Source: Bacteroidota bacterium (GTDB lineage: Bacteria; Bacteroidota; Bacteroidia; Chitinophagales; Chitinophagaceae). Taken from it: a DNA stretch of 8,328 nt. How positions within the stretch are numbered: the stretch's first letter is position 1; every line of letters starts with the position of its first letter. Both the position numbers and the translations under genes were made by a program. The stretch spans positions 1 to 8,328 of the forward strand of contig JAEZRL010000501.1 in the NCBI GenBank assembly GCA_023440945.1, written 5' to 3'. The notes under the pieces were generated by a model. It ran no database searches, had not been told where the DNA came from, and saw only the letters and a list, made by a program, of their open reading frames with translations. Of the stretch, positions 6,186 to 8,328 are shown one piece after another.

Positions 6186-7697
6186 ATGTCGGAAATTTTG
6201 CATAATAAAACAACCTTCTCCCTTTTAGAAATAACAAAGAGGCTACAAGCAGTTGTACAAAACCAATTCTCTAACTCATATTGGATAAAGGCTGAGTTGC
6301 ATTGTTTAAACTATTACCAGCAATCGGGGCATTGTTATCCTGAACTGGTAGAAAAACAAAATGGAAAAGTTGTTGCTAAGATCAAAGGAACAATCTGGAA
6401 TAGCGATTACATTAATATCAATAATAAATTCAGAAGAGTTTTAAATGAGTCTTTAAGAGATGGCATTAAAATTTTGTTTCTTGCAAGAATAACTTATGAT
6501 CCTGTTTTCGGTTTATCACTTAAAATTATAGATATTGATCCTACCTATACATTAGGTGACCTTGAAGTAGAAAGGCAGGAAACAATCCGAAAACTTAAAG
6601 AAGAAGGGCTTTATTCCCGCAATAAGTCTTTACAACTTTCGCTCCTTCCAAAAAGGATTGCTATCATCTCAGATCGTACCAGCAAGGGTTATTCAGATTT
6701 TGTCAATGTACTCGAAAATAATGCCGGGCAATTTAAATTTATTTATCGTTTGTTTCCTGCCAACCTGCAAGGCGAGCGAGCCATTGAAACTATTTCCATG
6801 CAACTCGAATTGATAAAGGAGGAATTGCAAGCTTTTGATGTAGTCGCAATAGTGCGAGGCGGAGGCGATGATACAAGTTTAGCGTGTTATAATAATTACT
6901 CATTAACAAAAGCTATTGCCCGGTTCCCCATTCCTGTTGTTACGGGTATTGGCCACTCTACCAACGAAACAGTTGTCGAAGCAATATCTCATTTCAATGC
7001 TATTACACCAAGCAAGCTTGCTGATTATTTAATTCAAATCTTTCAGACATTTTCACTACAAGTCAAACAGGCGCAAGAAAAAATTTCTACCTTTTCTAAA
7101 AGGATGATTGAAGGAAGTCAATCTCAAATTTTTGCAGAGGCTAGATTTTTTAAGTCGGCAGTAAGAAACATTTTACAGAGCAATAAGAACAGGGTGGCGA
7201 ACTACGAAAGAGGTATTCAGCAAAGCGGCAGGGCACTACTTAAAAATGAAAAGTTGCGCCTGCATTCCCTACAAAAACAGACATCACAAATCATAACCTC
7301 CTTCTTAAATGTGTCCGAGAAGCAAATAAGAGATATTGCCAAATCGCTTGGAAAGGATGTTCGCTCGAGTTTGAATGCAAACAGACTAATAATTGTACAA
7401 CGTATGCAATCTCTGGCAATAGGTGCCCATGTTCTTGCGAGAGCAGAAAAAAGAGAAATAAGCCTGCTTAAAAACAGAATTTTTGAAAGATCTTTTTGGA
7501 GTGTTAAATATTGCCAAGATCGGTTAAACAATATCGAAAAAAATATAGATAATATGAGTCCGCAAAAAGTTCTTCAAAGGGGTTATAGTATAACTTTATT
7601 TAAAGGAAAAGCAATAACAAAAGCCAGCGAAGTAAAACAAGGAGATGTACTAAATACTGTTGTATCAGAAGGAGAAATTTTAACTACTGTAAAATAA
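6186..7697 (+). CDS. xseA: exodeoxyribonuclease VII large subunit
   Basis: Exonuclease VII degrades single-stranded DNA from both ends to short oligonucleotides, working in the cytoplasm with XseB in repair and mismatch correction. This 503-residue subunit starts with an OB-fold region containing SGHCYPELVEK (47-57). The catalytic domain follows: PKRIAIISDRTSKGYSDF (155-172, with D171), VRGGGD (223-228, with R224), GIGHSTNET (254-262, with H257), and the TPSKLADYL segment. A long helical coiled-coil arm (about 285-450) binds XseB, and SPQKVLQRGYSIT (458-470) is the conserved C-terminal cap. The Asp that usually follows the catalytic His by three residues is Asn260 here. I believe this occurs in related Bacteroidota proteins, so I do not take it as loss of function. 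ATG at 6186 is preferred over the TTG at 6183. xseB follows after 17 bases. Confidence 0.95.
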   Translation: MSEILHNKTTFSLLEITKRLQAVVQNQFSNSYWIKAELHCLNYYQQSGHCYPELVEKQNGKVVAKIKGTIWNSDYININNKFRRVLNESLRDGIKILFLARITYDPVFGLSLKIIDIDPTYTLGDLEVERQETIRKLKEEGLYSRNKSLQLSLLPKRIAIISDRTSKGYSDFVNVLENNAGQFKFIYRLFPANLQGERAIETISMQLELIKEELQAFDVVAIVRGGGDDTSLACYNNYSLTKAIARFPIPVVTGIGHSTNETVVEAISHFNAITPSKLADYLIQIFQTFSLQVKQAQEKISTFSKRMIEGSQSQIFAEARFFKSAVRNILQSNKNRVANYERGIQQSGRALLKNEKLRLHSLQKQTSQIITSFLNVSEKQIRDIAKSLGKDVRSSLNANRLIIVQRMQSLAIGAHVLARAEKREISLLKNRIFERSFWSVKYCQDRLNNIEKNIDNMSPQKVLQRGYSITLFKGKAITKASEVKQGDVLNTVVSEGEILTTVK

Positions 7698-7714
7698 TCT
7701 CAAAATATAAAAAC

Positions 7715-8017
7715 ATGAGTACCGAGATCAGTTACACTGAAGCTTTTGAAGAATTACAAAACATCGCAAATGAAATTGAGCAAGGGCAGATCTCTGTTGA
7801 TGAACTTTCTCAAAAAGTAAAGCGGGCTTCTGAATTAATAAGGATATGTAATGACAGGCTCTATACAACTGAAGAGGATGTGAAAAAGATATTAGAGGAA
7901 TTGGAAACTAATTCTTCACCGCATAATAATAATCCCCATTCTAATAACGGTTTGAGCGAATCAACACACAACGTAGAAAAGCAATATAATGAGCCCTTAG
8001 AAGACTTGCCTTTTTAA
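7715..8017 (+). CDS. xseB: exodeoxyribonuclease VII small subunit with an SSB-like C-terminal tip
   Basis: The first 65 residues are the usual two-helix XseB fold: YTEAFEELQNIANEIEQGQ (7-25), then ISVDELSQKVKRASELIRICNDRL. Several copies of this fold wrap the coiled-coil arm of XseA to form active exonuclease VII. The gene lies 17 bases after xseA and is surely co-transcribed. At 100 residues it is longer than the roughly 80 of E. coli XseB. The extra part is a low-complexity linker rich in Asn, Ser and His (66-89), followed by YNEPLEDLPF at the very C-terminus. The last residues closely match the acidic DDLPF/DDIPF tip of single-stranded DNA-binding protein, where the terminal Phe is the key contact. 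The family call is firm; the meaning of the tail is inferred. Confidence 0.93.
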   Translation: MSTEISYTEAFEELQNIANEIEQGQISVDELSQKVKRASELIRICNDRLYTTEEDVKKILEELETNSSPHNNNPHSNNGLSESTHNVEKQYNEPLEDLPF

Positions 8018-8049
8018 TATTTGGATGGAAACATTGATAACTTTGATTA

Positions 8050-8076
8050 CCTGAGCTAGTCAGGGTTCAATTTTTT
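8050..8076 (+). terminator. candidate terminator of xseAB
   Basis: CCTGA (8050-8054) pairs with TCAGG (8060-8064) across a 5-base loop, 32 bases after the xseB stop. A run of six T follows at 8071-8076. The stem is short and six bases separate it from the T-run, so this is a modest intrinsic terminator candidate. Confidence 0.4.
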
Positions 8077-8119
8077 ATATCCAGATACCCATATCAGAAT
8101 CCCTCAAATAGCCTTGGCG

Positions 8120-8177
8120 TAACTGAAGTTAAAAACTTCAAAATAAAACAAGCGAAGTTGCAAACTTCGCTCAGTTA
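8120..8177. repeat. compound palindromic element (two nested hairpins with inverted outer ends)
   Basis: TAACTGA (8120-8126) and TCAGTTA (8171-8177) are exact inverted copies. Between and overlapping them are two hairpins with nearly the same core. TGAAGTT / AACTTCA is at 8124-8130 and 8134-8140, and AGCGAAGTT / AACTTCGCT is at 8151-8159 and 8163-8171. Both cores read GAAGTT, three bases, AACTTC. The design resembles REP/BIME-type repeats. Its right arm also overlaps the stop codon of the gene at the window edge. Confidence 0.6.
8139..8171 (-). terminator. intrinsic terminator of the right-edge gene
   Basis: On the minus strand a perfect 9-bp stem (AGCGAAGTT / AACTTCGCT, 3-base loop) begins within the stop codon at 8173-8171. 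It is followed at once by the T-rich stretch TGTTTTATTTTG. This is the standard arrangement of a factor-independent terminator reading leftward. Confidence 0.65.
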
Positions 8178-8328
8178 GGGGAAACACTCTTTTGATGCCG
8201 TACTACATAATATGCAGCGTTAAATTTTTCAAAGTCGGTCCTTGCTTCACTCCAGGCTTCGTCAAAAAGCTTCTTTGCCTGCCTTACACAATTGCTTCCA
8301 CTGCAGACCCTACTGATGAGTTGTTGGC
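8171..8328 (-). CDS. 3' end of an unidentified minus-strand protein (partial)
   Basis: The minus frame entering at 8326 is open for 51 residues to the TGA at 8173-8171. It includes VCSGSNCVRQAKKLFDEAW and then EARTDFEKFNAAYYVVRHQK. The piece is charged and aromatic, probably helical, with two cysteines five residues apart. I do not recognise the family. The support comes from the protein-like content and the terminator placed right at the stop codon. The start lies beyond the window. Confidence 0.5.
   Translation of the reverse strand, partial: QQLISRVCSGSNCVRQAKKLFDEAWSEARTDFEKFNAAYYVVRHQKSVSPN

Noticed and set aside
7217..7531. Minus-strand frame of 104 codons inside xseA
   Set aside because: It is the complement of the XseA coiled-coil region and has no independent support.
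1..8328. CRISPR array, tRNA or rRNA genes, insertion sequence ends
   Set aside because: No regularly spaced direct repeats, tRNA cloverleaf, rRNA-like stretch or transposase motif was seen.

Overview
The window is AT-rich DNA, most likely from a member of the Bacteroidota, perhaps Chitinophagales or Sphingobacteriales. The evidence is the style of the exonuclease VII subunits, the promoter candidates of TTTG / TAnnTTTG type, and the lack of strong Shine-Dalgarno sites. This placement is inferred from sequence style, not from a search.

Layout. Bases 1-70 hold the last 22 codons of a plus-strand gene. Bases 71-344 carry no convincing gene but include an 11-bp perfect hairpin (270-295). From 345 to 6009 everything reads on the minus strand. 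In transcription order it contains three things. First is a large, apparently intact type IIG (Eco57I-like) restriction-modification protein (6009-2959). Second, 20 bp downstream, is a gene present as two pieces (2938-2630 and 2546-1032). Third is a small HNH-nuclease-like protein (824-345) whose frame continues upstream to 965 across one in-frame TAA. From 6186 to 8017 the plus strand carries xseA and xseB, the two subunits of exonuclease VII, followed by a terminator. At the right edge is the 3' end of a minus-strand gene with its own terminator, built from a compound palindromic repeat.

The most interesting part is the minus-strand block. Its second gene looks like one protein of about 635 residues broken by a one-base lesion near 2633-2648. 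The upstream piece carries the first half of a degenerate HD (dNTPase-like) domain and the downstream open frame carries the second half. The far C-terminus has a possible PD-(D/E)XK-like signature. Together with the type IIG enzyme and the HNH protein it resembles a restriction or defence cluster inserted beside the housekeeping xseAB pair. Two of the three genes seem damaged, or contain sequence errors.

A second unexpected feature is the XseB C-terminus. After an Asn/Ser/His-rich linker it ends in EDLPF, matching the C-terminal tip with which single-stranded DNA-binding protein (SSB) recruits repair enzymes.
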